Below the pieces are notes generated by a model. That model saw nothing but the letters and a program-made list of their open reading frames with translations. It was not told the DNA's origin and ran no database searches. A stretch of 7,209 nt of DNA from positions 492,122-499,330 of the forward strand of contig CP070645.1 of NCBI GenBank assembly GCA_020354275.1, read 5' to 3'. A program made the position numbers and the translations under genes. This document shows, one piece after another, positions 1 through 5,875 of the stretch (positions are counted from its first letter, which is position 1; each line of letters opens with the position of its first letter). Origin of the DNA: Dehalococcoidales bacterium. Its GTDB lineage: Bacteria > Chloroflexota > Dehalococcoidia > Dehalococcoidales > UBA2162.

Positions 1-14
1 TCTTTCGTCTTTAC

Positions 15-554
15 TCACTTACGAGTCCTCCGGCGCCCTCTGCCCACCGTTTCCAATTCCTCTGCCGGTATTAACGGCAGCTGGCTCGATGGAAGAATTC
101 CTCCTATCTCACCATTCACCAGAGTATCTATCTCCTGTTTGAAGTCAGCGATATCGGCAAAGTCACGATATACACTGGCAAAACGGATATAGGCAATATA
201 ATCTAGGTCCCTCAGTTTCTCCATTACCATATCACCAATAACGGCACTGGCTATCTCTGTTTTACCCTGGCTGTATAACTCAACCTCAATATCATCGACA
301 AGCTTATCAATAGTACCAGCCGGAAGTGGCCGCTTCTCGCATGCCTTGCGGATACCAAGCAGCAACTTTTCTTTATTAAATGCCTCCCGCCTCCGGTCTT
401 TCTTGATAACAAAAAGGCCGGTTGGTTGTAACCGCTCGTAGGTGGTAAAACGAGAACCGCATTTACGGCATTGACGCCGGCGGCGTATGCCGTCGTTTAT
501 TTCCCGCGAATCAATAACCCTGGAATCACGGCCACCACAATAAGGGCAATCCAC
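15..554 (-). CDS. nrdR: Transcriptional repressor NrdR (GTG start)
   Basis: NrdR is a zinc-finger and ATP-cone repressor that senses ATP/dATP and shuts down ribonucleotide reductase genes. From the chosen start the protein is 179 residues. It begins with the hallmark zinc ribbon: Cys3/Cys6 in CPYC and Cys29/Cys32 in CRKC, followed by GSRFTTYER. An ATP-cone follows at about residues 46-136, ending in the conserved YIAYIRFASVYRDF (119-132). The reading frame stays open upstream to a TTG at 617, but that TTG is the first half of the TTGACA -35 box. The family normally starts two residues before the first CxxC, so I choose the GTG at 554, which has a GGGGG Shine-Dalgarno at 561-565. The tail after about residue 145 is longer than in many NrdRs and ends in a basic run (GRGRRRTRK). 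The gene lies downstream of the ftsZ terminator and has its own promoter carrying NrdR-box-like sites, so autoregulation is likely. Family identity is very secure. Confidence 0.95.
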   Translation of the reverse strand: MDCPYCGGRDSRVIDSREINDGIRRRRQCRKCGSRFTTYERLQPTGLFVIKKDRRREAFNKEKLLLGIRKACEKRPLPAGTIDKLVDDIEVELYSQGKTEIASAVIGDMVMEKLRDLDYIAYIRFASVYRDFADIADFKQEIDTLVNGEIGGILPSSQLPLIPAEELETVGRGRRRTRK

Positions 555-560
555 ACCAAA

Positions 561-565
561 CCCCC
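561..565 (-). promoter_or_regulatory. Ribosome binding site that fixes the nrdR start
   Basis: A GGGGG run on the minus strand sits six bases before the GTG at 554. It supports that start over the in-frame ATG at 584, which lies inside the promoter near the -10, and over the TTG at 617, which is part of the -35 box. Confidence 0.6.
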
Positions 566-581
566 ACACTATATAGTATAG
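566..581 (-). promoter_or_regulatory. NrdR box 2 (start-site proximal)
   Basis: The minus-strand 16-mer CTATACTATATAGTGT matches the right half of the NrdR-box consensus perfectly (TATAGTGT) and the left half at four of eight positions. It contains the palindrome ACTATATAGT. Its centre is about 29 bases from that of box 1, close to three helical turns, which is the paired arrangement expected for NrdR operators (usually nearer 31). Confidence 0.55.
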
Positions 582-588
582 CATGGCT

Positions 589-617
589 ATGCTACACCAA
601 TATATAGTGCTTGTCAA
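589..617 (-). promoter_or_regulatory. nrdR promoter (-35 TTGACA, -10 TAGCAT)
   Basis: On the minus strand a perfect TTGACA (617-612) is followed by a 17-base spacer and TAGCAT (594-589, four of six matches to TATAAT). Transcription would start around 582, giving a leader of roughly 28 bases before the GTG. The spacer is completely occupied by one NrdR-box-like site and a second lies at the predicted start point. A later TATACT (580-575) is an alternative -10 but has no good -35 at 17 bases. Confidence 0.65.
595..610 (-). promoter_or_regulatory. NrdR box 1 (promoter spacer)
   Basis: The minus-strand 16-mer GCACTATATATTGGTG matches the published NrdR-box consensus acaCwAtATaTwGtgt at 12 of 16 positions, including the whole central ten bases CwAtATaTwG. 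It fills the spacer between the -35 and -10 of the nrdR promoter, where bound NrdR would block RNA polymerase. Inference from pattern matching by eye. Confidence 0.6.
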
Positions 618-660
618 GACCTTTTATAGAATATTTAGGCACCGGTAGGTATTACACAAC

Positions 661-701
661 AAAAAAGAAGGCTGCGGGATATTTCACCTGCAACCTTCTT
701 T
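661..701 (-). terminator. Rho-independent terminator after ftsZ
   Basis: On the minus strand AAGAAGGTTGCAGG pairs with CCCGCAGCCTTCTT. This gives eleven consecutive pairs, one of them a T-G wobble, then one mismatch and two further G-C pairs, with a small A/T-rich loop. A run of six T follows on the minus strand (666-661). It begins about 35 bases past the ftsZ stop and would end the mraZ-rsmH-ftsA-ftsZ transcript, separating it from nrdR. The opposite strand has only a three-T tail, so it is probably one-directional. Confidence 0.88.
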
Positions 702-735
702 CATGACTCAAAGTCGGGTCAATCTACCTTGAACA

Positions 736-1866
736 TCATTGCGCTGGGGTATTTAACGGTGACCTGTCAACAGTATGGGACGGGGTCACCACCCGTCGCT
801 GATTGAACATTGGACGGCGCATGAAGGACGGAATATCCAACTCGTCCTCTCTCTTCTTCAAGCCATCCAGGAGCTGGGTAATCTCTTCATCCTCACCAAC
901 TCCGGCTAATCCCGTCTTGGAGGCAAACCCGGTAGCAATCAAGGTTATCTTTATTTCTTTGTCCATATTGGGATCATGGGCTACACCAAATATGATATTG
1001 GCCTCAGGGTCTACTGCCTGCTTGATTACTGCCGCCGCTTCATTAACCTCGAACAAGGTAAGGTTATTACTGCCGACGACATTAAATAGCACTCCCTTGG
1101 AGCCACCAGCCGAAACGTCCAGCAACGGGCTGGCCAGAGCTTCTTTAGCCGCATCCACAGCCCGGTTCTGACCTGATCCCCGGCCAATGGACATCCAGGC
1201 CGGCCCGGCATCTTGCATCACTGCCTTGACATCAGCAAAATCAAGGTTAATCATGCCAGGGACAGTAATAACCTCCGAAATAGCCTGTACGCCATGCCTA
1301 AGTACATCGTCAGCCAGGCGGAAGGCGTTATCTACGCCAGTTTTTTGGTCACAGAGGTCGAGCAGGCGGTCGTTAGGGATGATAATCAGCGTGTCAACCT
1401 TGGACAAAAGCTGGATAATACCTTCGTCAGCTACCAGGCAACGGTGTGAACCTTCAAAGGTAAATGGTTTGGTCACCACGGCAATAGTCAGGGCACCACT
1501 GCTTTTAGATATCTCAGCAATAACTGGCGCTGATCCCGTACCAGTACCACCCCCCATGCCACAGGTAATAAATACCATGTCAGCCCCGGCGACAACCTCT
1601 TTAAGCTCATCCCGGGTTTCCTCGGCAGCCCTTCGGCCAAGTTCAGAGTCGCCACCGACACCCAGTCCCTTGGTAAGCCTTTCCCCAAGCTGGATGCGTG
1701 TTGGTGCCTCGGTAAGGGCCATAGCCTGAGCATCGGTATTCATGGCAATAAACTCGACACCCTGTATCTCTTCCTGCACCATGCGAGTTATTGCATTACA
1801 TCCACCACCACCCAGGCCGATAACCTTTATCCTAGCCGGATTCGGTGTGAAGCTTGACTTTGCCAT
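736..1866 (-). CDS. ftsZ: Cell division protein FtsZ
   Basis: FtsZ is the tubulin-like GTPase that polymerises into the division ring. The 376-residue protein shows the full set of family motifs: the nucleotide-binding GLGGGGCNA at 17-25, the tubulin signature GGGTGTG at 105-111, Glu138/Arg142 and Asn165 at the expected ligand positions, and the catalytic T7 loop NLDFADV at 207-213 with Asp209 and Asp212. The globular core ends near residue 314. After a linker of only about 25 residues comes the conserved C-terminal peptide DELDIPSFMRR (341-351), the docking site for FtsA, then an unusual further 25 residues rich in Arg, Ser, Thr and Pro. The ATG is preceded by an AAAGGAGGAGGAG ribosome binding site, among the strongest in the window. 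It is the last gene of the division operon, 42 bases after ftsA and before a terminator. Confidence 0.98.
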   Translation of the reverse strand: MAKSSFTPNPARIKVIGLGGGGCNAITRMVQEEIQGVEFIAMNTDAQAMALTEAPTRIQLGERLTKGLGVGGDSELGRRAAEETRDELKEVVAGADMVFITCGMGGGTGTGSAPVIAEISKSSGALTIAVVTKPFTFEGSHRCLVADEGIIQLLSKVDTLIIIPNDRLLDLCDQKTGVDNAFRLADDVLRHGVQAISEVITVPGMINLDFADVKAVMQDAGPAWMSIGRGSGQNRAVDAAKEALASPLLDVSAGGSKGVLFNVVGSNNLTLFEVNEAAAVIKQAVDPEANIIFGVAHDPNMDKEIKITLIATGFASKTGLAGVGEDEEITQLLDGLKKREDELDIPSFMRRPMFNQRRVVTPSHTVDRSPLNTPAQ

Positions 1867-1879
1867 CTCCTCCTCCTTT
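1867..1879 (-). promoter_or_regulatory. Strong ftsZ ribosome binding site
   Basis: The minus strand reads AAAGGAGGAGGAG directly before the ftsZ ATG. The AAGGAGG part is a full match to the anti-Shine-Dalgarno and sits five bases from the start codon. This would support high translation of ftsZ relative to its upstream partner ftsA, since FtsZ is normally needed in excess over FtsA. Confidence 0.75.
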
Positions 1880-1908
1880 CTTGATTTTGTGTTATTATCG
1901 GTATTTCT

Positions 1909-3126
1909 TTAACGAAACAGGTCTTTGATTCGGAACATCAAATGCCGCAAGCTAGCGCTGAAACCGCCAAGTGTCTTTGTACGCTTGCCCTGGTTTTTGG
2001 CTCCCCAGAGTAGCAGGCCAGCACTAGTGGCGTAAGCGGGATCACGCAGGGCATCGGTAATACCGGTGATATTGGTCGGTACCCCTACCCTTACCGGGAT
2101 TCGCAGTATATCGCGTCCCAGTACATCAATCCCTGACAGATTAGAACTGCCACCGGTTAGCACCAATCCGGCCGGAACCATGGCTTCGTATTCGGAACGT
2201 GGTAGCTCAAGCAGAATAAGCCTGATGATTTCCTCAACTCGAGCCCGGAGAACGTCACACAGGTCCTGATAGGAGGCACCGTGCCCATCCTCAGCCAGGG
2301 AACTCACCGGGTCTGCCTGGCCTTCATAAACAGGCATGACACTGCCATACCTCTTCTTCATCTCCTCGGCGACATCAAATGGCAGTCCCAGACCGATGGC
2401 AACATCCCTGGTAAGCTGGTAACCAGCCACTGGCAATATGGCGGTATGCCAGATGCTACCGTCCTTGAAAACAGCGATATCGGTGGTACCACCGCCAATA
2501 TCGGCCATTACCCCACCAACCTGCTTCTCATCCTCGGTCAATATTGCCTCACTGCTGGCCAAGGGTTCCAGGACAAGGTCTTCGATATCGACACCAATAC
2601 CTCGGATACACTTGGTCAGGTTCTGCACAGAAGCTACCGCCGCCGTAATGACGTGTGTCTCAACATCCAGCCTGAAGCCGTGCATTCCCACCGGGTTTTT
2701 AACACCTGGTTGACCATCAACCGAGTAGCTCCGGGGTATGATATGGAGCAGTTTCCTGTCACCAGGAACCTTGACGCTCTGAGCGCACTGCAATACACGC
2801 TTCAAATCATCCGAGCGAACCAACCTGTCATTCCGGGTAATGGCCACCACGCCCCGGTTGTTGAGCGAACTGACATGCCTGCCGGTGACACCAATAAAAG
2901 CCGATTCTATCCGGTAACCACTGGCTTTTTCCGCTTTACTGACTGACTCGCGGATTGACTCTCTGGCATCGTTGATGTTGACCACCAAGCCCTTATGCAA
3001 ACCGTGCGATGGAGTGATGCCGACACCGGCAACTCGAATAACATCGCCATCGTTGACCTCGGCTATGGTGGTACATACCTTGGTCGTACCAACATCAATA
3101 GAAGCTAAAGTAGTCCGATTTCTCAT
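1909..3126 (-). CDS. ftsA: Cell division protein FtsA
   Basis: FtsA is the actin-like ATPase that tethers FtsZ filaments to the inner face of the cytoplasmic membrane. The 405-residue protein has the actin-fold motifs in order: phosphate-1 IDVGTTK (10-16), the FtsA-specific 1C/SHS2 domain at about 85-165, phosphate-2 DIGGGTTD (209-216) and the adenosine motif LVLTGGSSNL (321-330). It ends in a basic and hydrophobic segment, ASLRHLMFRIKDLFR (391-405), the expected amphipathic membrane-targeting helix. Length is normal for the family (about 400-420). The ATG at 3126 follows AAGGAGG at five-base spacing. It lies 98 bases after rsmH and 42 before ftsZ, so FtsA and FtsZ are almost certainly co-expressed. 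The divisome and wall genes that usually precede ftsA (ftsQ, murC/B, ftsW) are missing here. Confidence 0.97.
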   Translation of the reverse strand: MRNRTTLASIDVGTTKVCTTIAEVNDGDVIRVAGVGITPSHGLHKGLVVNINDARESIRESVSKAEKASGYRIESAFIGVTGRHVSSLNNRGVVAITRNDRLVRSDDLKRVLQCAQSVKVPGDRKLLHIIPRSYSVDGQPGVKNPVGMHGFRLDVETHVITAAVASVQNLTKCIRGIGVDIEDLVLEPLASSEAILTEDEKQVGGVMADIGGGTTDIAVFKDGSIWHTAILPVAGYQLTRDVAIGLGLPFDVAEEMKKRYGSVMPVYEGQADPVSSLAEDGHGASYQDLCDVLRARVEEIIRLILLELPRSEYEAMVPAGLVLTGGSSNLSGIDVLGRDILRIPVRVGVPTNITGITDALRDPAYATSAGLLLWGAKNQGKRTKTLGGFSASLRHLMFRIKDLFR

Positions 3127-3224
3127 TAGCCCCTCCTTACTAGCTTGATTTTGACCCTCATTGAGTTGTTACTGTTCTTACATTTCAAAATATCCCCCTT
3201 AATTAAATATTAGGAAAAGCGAAC

Positions 3225-4280
3225 TCAAGCAGCTAAATAAGCCTGCCGGATTTTATTCAACAGGGTTGGCCTTCTCCAGACATTCGCATTTACTTCTGTA
3301 GAAGAACATAGCCCTTCAATCACTCTGTATTGTTCGTCTTCGTTAATAATCCGCTCGGCGGCTCTTAACCTGGCACTGCGGCTACGGGGATTTACCTGCA
3401 CCTCAACCGCCGATGGCGTAATAACCTTCTTATTAATCAGCCTCAGGCTGGCTTTGTGTCCGCATACGCAGGTCGGTGCTTCTGGGGGGCAAATGCAGTC
3501 CCTTGACTCTCTTTGCATAAACTGCTTGACAATACGGTCTTCAAGGGAGTGATAGCTGATAACAACCAGTCTCCCCTCAAAACCGAGCAGGTCAACCGCC
3601 TGTTTTAGAGCCAGTTCCAGGCATTCCAGCTCCTGGTTAACGGCAATACGTAACGCCTGGAAGGTCTTTGTCGCCGGGTGAATCCCCTTCTTTCGAATGC
3701 CGATAACCTGCTCCACCAGCCGGGCCAGTTCCAGAGTATTCTTTACCGGGCGCTCCTGCACGATTTTACGGGCTATCCGGCGGCTACGGCCCTCCTCGCC
3801 ATAATTTCTAATCAAATCAGCCAACTCACTCTCGGGATAGGTGTTAACAATATCGTCCGCTGTTAGCGTCTGGTCAGGGCTGAAGCGCATATCCAGCGGT
3901 GCTTTACGCTGGAAACTAAAACCGCGGCTAACGCTATCAAGCTGAAGCGAAGACAGCCCCAGATCAAACAGGATCCCATGCACGGGAAGGAAATCATGCC
4001 TGTAACCGATAGCCTGCAGGTTAACGAAGTTATCGTTCACTAAAAGTGATGAATCACCATAAGCTTCCAGCCTTTCCCTGGCTGTTTGTACGGCTTCCGG
4101 GTCAGCATCAATACCCAGTAGTTGCCCCCCAGGCGAACTCCGCTCTAAAATGGCAGCGGCATGTCCACCGCCACCAAGAGTGCAATCGATATAACGGCCA
4201 CCGGGCTGAACATCCAGTGCCTTAATAGCCTCTTCAACTAGAACCGGGAAGTGAACAGGTACAGACATAGTAACACTCAT
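3225..4280 (-). CDS. rsmH: 16S rRNA (cytosine-1402-N4)-methyltransferase RsmH (MraW)
   Basis: RsmH uses S-adenosylmethionine to methylate N4 of C1402 in the decoding centre of 16S rRNA. The family start HFPVLVEEAI is at residues 10-19. The SAM-binding motif DCTLGGGGHA is at 32-41, GIDADPEAV at 57-64, FDLGLSSLQLD at 105-115 and RGFSFQRKAPLDMRF at 119-133. The late motif VISYHSLEDRIVKQF (240-254) and the cysteine cluster CxCPPxxPxCxC (Cys262, 264, 271, 273) follow. The usual family end, SRSARLRAAER, is at about 300-310; a further 41 residues make this 351-residue protein longer than the typical 310-315. The ATG at 4280 overlaps the mraZ stop as ATGA, which suggests translational coupling; an in-frame ATG four codons later is a less likely alternative. 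It retains the normal mraZ-rsmH order of the dcw cluster. Confidence 0.97.
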   Translation of the reverse strand: MSVTMSVPVHFPVLVEEAIKALDVQPGGRYIDCTLGGGGHAAAILERSSPGGQLLGIDADPEAVQTARERLEAYGDSSLLVNDNFVNLQAIGYRHDFLPVHGILFDLGLSSLQLDSVSRGFSFQRKAPLDMRFSPDQTLTADDIVNTYPESELADLIRNYGEEGRSRRIARKIVQERPVKNTLELARLVEQVIGIRKKGIHPATKTFQALRIAVNQELECLELALKQAVDLLGFEGRLVVISYHSLEDRIVKQFMQRESRDCICPPEAPTCVCGHKASLRLINKKVITPSAVEVQVNPRSRSARLRAAERIINEDEQYRVIEGLCSSTEVNANVWRRPTLLNKIRQAYLAA

Positions 4281-4705
4281 CCGCGCTGCTCTAGACTTTC
4301 GATAATCTGCCAGGCCTGCTCCTGACTAATAGTCTTCTCCGCCTCCCACTGTTCTTTGTTCCAGAGTTCAAGATAGGTATTGGCTCCAGCGATAACTACT
4401 TCGTCCTCGATTTCGGCATAGACCCGAAGAGGAACAGGCAGGGCTATCCTCCCCTGCCCGTCAATATTAAGACTAAAGGCAGTAGCGAAAACTGCCCTGT
4501 TTAACCTTCTCAACTTGCTGGCAGCAATGGTACCCGAAGTCAGGGTGGCCGATACTTTCTTCCATTCGGATACGGGATAGATATTGATACAGGTCTCTAC
4601 CCCGGGCATCAACACCACACCCTCTTTTAGTTCCCTTCTGAACTTCGGCGGGATTGGTACCCTGCCTTTTTCATCAATCTTGTACTCAAATTCTCCGAGA
4701 AACAT
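4277..4705 (-). CDS. mraZ: Transcriptional regulator MraZ
   Basis: MraZ is a ring-forming AbrB/SpoVT-like DNA-binding protein that represses its own dcw operon by binding tandem direct repeats upstream of its gene. From the chosen start it has 142 residues, matching the family (about 143 in Bacillus). Two AbrB-type repeats are visible: MFLGEFEYKIDEKGRVPIPPK and neighbours (1-23) and NIDGQGRIALPVPLR (80-94). Each carries the conserved D-x-x-GR-(I/V)-x-(I/L)-P core. The frame is open six codons further upstream to a TTG at 4723, but AGGGG lies seven bases before the ATG at 4705 and MF(L/M)G is the family N-terminus, so I take 4705. It is the first gene of the minus-strand operon, overlaps rsmH by four bases, and is preceded by a repeat array that fits its own operator. 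Confidence 0.96.
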   Translation of the reverse strand: MFLGEFEYKIDEKGRVPIPPKFRRELKEGVVLMPGVETCINIYPVSEWKKVSATLTSGTIAASKLRRLNRAVFATAFSLNIDGQGRIALPVPLRVYAEIEDEVVIAGANTYLELWNKEQWEAEKTISQEQAWQIIESLEQRG

Positions 4706-4712
4706 AGCTACG

Positions 4713-4717
4713 CCCCT
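4713..4717 (-). promoter_or_regulatory. Ribosome binding site that fixes the mraZ start
   Basis: AGGGG on the minus strand lies seven bases upstream of the ATG at 4705. It falls inside the six-codon upstream extension from TTG 4723, which argues against that longer start. Confidence 0.65.
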
Positions 4718-4770
4718 ACTCAACTAATACGTCTTTTCTCAAATATTATGCGCCGAGGTTATGGTAATAT

Positions 4771-4830
4771 TCACCACAATTTACCATAATTTACCATTTC
4801 CAACCATTTTGCAACACAATTGTCCATTTG
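4771..4830 (-). repeat. Tandem 10-base repeats, probable MraZ operator
   Basis: On the minus strand a TGG core recurs at exactly ten-base steps. Plus-strand CCA is found at 4774, 4784, 4794, 4804 and 4824, with a degenerate ACA at 4814. The unit is roughly A(A/T)(A/T)(A/G)TGGTNA, and two consecutive units (4778-4797) are identical ten-mers, AATTTACCAT on the plus strand. Known MraZ operators are three or four direct repeats with a TGGGN core, separated by five bases so that the period is ten. The period, location and orientation fit; the core here is TGGT rather than TGGG. Four perfect-core units lie next to or downstream of the predicted transcription start and two lie within the promoter spacer, so bound MraZ would block initiation or early elongation of its own operon. 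Confidence 0.78.
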
Positions 4831-4834
4831 TCAA
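4806..4834 (-). promoter_or_regulatory. Candidate mraZ operon promoter
   Basis: On the minus strand a perfect TTGACA (4834-4829) is followed after 17 bases by CAAAAT (4811-4806, four of six matches). Predicted start is near 4799, giving a leader of about 95 bases. The TGG repeat array overlaps the spacer and the end of the -10 and continues into the leader. A second -10-like CATAAT at 4750-4745, with a weak TGAATA 17 bases upstream, is an alternative; if used, the repeats would lie over and upstream of its -35. Confidence 0.55.
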
Positions 4835-4901
4835 CCCCCTTTTTCTAGTTTTTTATATAATTGTGATTTTCTGCCGTAGTACCAGCGCCAAACATGGTAT
4901 T

Positions 4902-4929
4902 TTTAGACGGTCTCTGTGTGTGCTAGAAT
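4902..4929 (+). promoter_or_regulatory. Candidate trmD promoter (extended -10)
   Basis: TGCTAGAAT (4921-4929) is an extended -10: TGN followed by TAGAAT, five of six matches. TTTAGA at 4902-4907 is a four-of-six -35 at 16-base spacing. The start would be near 4936, with a leader of about 78 bases. No rpsP or rimM precedes trmD here, so it needs its own promoter in this gap. Confidence 0.45.
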
Positions 4930-5013
4930 ATTATCCGTACCACCTGCACCCACCTGCCTGCCCAAATATTCCCAGGCTGCCGAATACAGGTATCATTGTG
5001 AAGGGATAGAACA

Positions 5014-5775
5014 ATGCAGATTGACATTTTGACATTATTCCCCCAGGTGTTCCCTACCTTCATCAGTTCTGGAATACTGCAACGCGCTATTGACCGGGAG
5101 TTAATCACTGTCAATATCACCAACATCAGGGACTATACCCACGATAAGCACCATACGGTCGATGATTCTCCCTACGGTGGTGGCGCCGGTATGGTGCTTA
5201 AGCCAGAACCCATCTTCGAAGCGGTAGAGGCAATAAAACCAGACCCTGCAGACAGACACAAAGTCGGCGAGTTCCCTGTTATTCTTCTTACCCCGCAGGG
5301 ACGTCTTTTCTCCCAACAGATAGCCCAAGAGCTATCCGTTTACAAACATCTGGTACTGATATGTGGCCACTACGAGGGCGTTGATGAGCGGGTAAGACAG
5401 CACCTGGCTACTGACGAGATCAGTATCGGTGATTATGTGCTAATTGGTGGAGAACTGGCCGCTATGGTTGTCGTCGAGGCTGTAGCCAGGCTGATACCTG
5501 GTGTACTGGGCTCGGCAGCTTCGCCAATCGATGATTCTCACGCCAACGGCCTGCTGGAATACCCGCAATACACGCGTCCCCAGTCATACCGGGATTGGGA
5601 TGTCCCCGAGGTTTTACTCTCCGGGAACCATGGTGAAATAGCCCGATGGCGACGGGAGCAGGCAATCATCCGCACCTGGAAGCGCCGCCCCGACCTTCTG
5701 GATAAAGCTAATCTCAACCCTGCTGAAAAGCAGTTCATAAAAAGGTTAGAAACCGAACAGGCTGAACCTACCTGA
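5014..5775 (+). CDS. trmD: tRNA (guanine-37-N1)-methyltransferase TrmD
   Basis: TrmD transfers a methyl group from S-adenosylmethionine to N1 of G37 next to the anticodon, which prevents +1 frameshifting. The 253-residue protein is a typical SPOUT (trefoil-knot) enzyme of normal length. It starts with IDILTLFPQVF and has the DDSPYGGGAGMVLKPEP loop (50-66), LTPQGR (92-97), GHYEGVDERV (118-127), DEISIGDYVLIGGELA (134-149) and the knot segment RLIPGVLG (159-166). Arg159 and Asp174 align with the catalytic Arg154 and Asp169 of the E. coli enzyme. LLEYPQYTRP (180-189) and VLLSGNHGEIARWR (200-213) follow. AAGGGA seven bases before the ATG supports the start. It heads the plus-strand group with rplS next, the usual trmD-rplS order, but without rpsP and rimM upstream. 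Confidence 0.98.
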   Translation: MQIDILTLFPQVFPTFISSGILQRAIDRELITVNITNIRDYTHDKHHTVDDSPYGGGAGMVLKPEPIFEAVEAIKPDPADRHKVGEFPVILLTPQGRLFSQQIAQELSVYKHLVLICGHYEGVDERVRQHLATDEISIGDYVLIGGELAAMVVVEAVARLIPGVLGSAASPIDDSHANGLLEYPQYTRPQSYRDWDVPEVLLSGNHGEIARWRREQAIIRTWKRRPDLLDKANLNPAEKQFIKRLETEQAEPT

Positions 5776-5811
5776 AAATTGAACTGAGAAAGAACCCGAC
5801 TGAGCACCAAG

Positions 5812-5840
5812 TTGAAAAATATGCTCAAAATGGTTATTAT
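5812..5840 (+). promoter_or_regulatory. Probable rplS promoter
   Basis: TTGAAA (5812-5817), a 17-base spacer and TATTAT (5835-5840) give five of six matches in each box. The promoter lies in the 100-base gap between trmD and rplS, with a predicted start near 5847, about 29 bases before the rplS ATG. It would allow L19 to be made independently of, and more strongly than, TrmD, as expected for a ribosomal protein. Confidence 0.65.
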
Positions 5841-5875
5841 ATATCTTTAGTTATCAAAAACTGGAGTTATACTAA

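Larger units (their letters stand above)
4706..5013. other. Divergent regulatory region between mraZ and trmD
   Basis: This 308-base gap carries no convincing gene. It holds the mraZ promoter and a 10-base-period repeat array facing left, and a candidate trmD promoter facing right. A very A/T-rich stretch (about 4841-4870) separates the two. The trmD leader contains a short direct repeat, CACCTG at 4941 and 4951, also ten bases apart, which may be chance. An open frame at 4761-5009 on the plus strand has no family features and runs through the operator repeats, so I do not call it. Confidence 0.7.

Noticed and set aside
555..617. N-terminal 21-residue extension of NrdR from TTG at 617
   Set aside because: The TTG is part of the TTGACA -35 box, and the extension would be encoded by the promoter and operator. 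The family begins just before the first CxxC, as from the GTG at 554.
661..701. Terminator hairpin acting on the plus strand
   Set aside because: The plus-strand 3' side has only three T residues and no plus-strand gene reads into it, so a bidirectional role is not supported.
1187..1729. 180-residue open frame on the plus strand, antisense to ftsZ
   Set aside because: It is a shadow of ftsZ codons with a low-complexity Ser/Pro-rich translation and no family features. The other plus-strand frames at 803-1171 and 1213-1449 are rejected for the same reason.
2281..2946. 221-residue open frame on the plus strand, antisense to ftsA
   Set aside because: It lies wholly within ftsA, which has full family motifs. 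The translation has no recognisable domain, and no ribosome binding site or promoter suggests it is used.
4706..4723. Six-residue N-terminal extension of MraZ from TTG at 4723
   Set aside because: The Shine-Dalgarno for the ATG at 4705 lies inside it, and MraZ proteins characteristically start MF(L/M)G.
4941..4956. CACCTG direct repeat with ten-base spacing in the trmD leader as an extension of the MraZ operator
   Set aside because: The core differs from the TGG array, there are only two copies, and it lies more than 100 bases from the array; chance is the simpler explanation.
4761..5009. 82-residue plus-strand open frame in the divergent gap
   Set aside because: It runs through the TGG repeat array and both promoter regions, has no ribosome binding site worth the name, and its composition looks like translated A/T-rich non-coding DNA.
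5538..5828. 96-residue minus-strand open frame antisense to the end of trmD
   Set aside because: It is a shadow of trmD extending a little past its stop and across a likely rplS promoter, with no family features.
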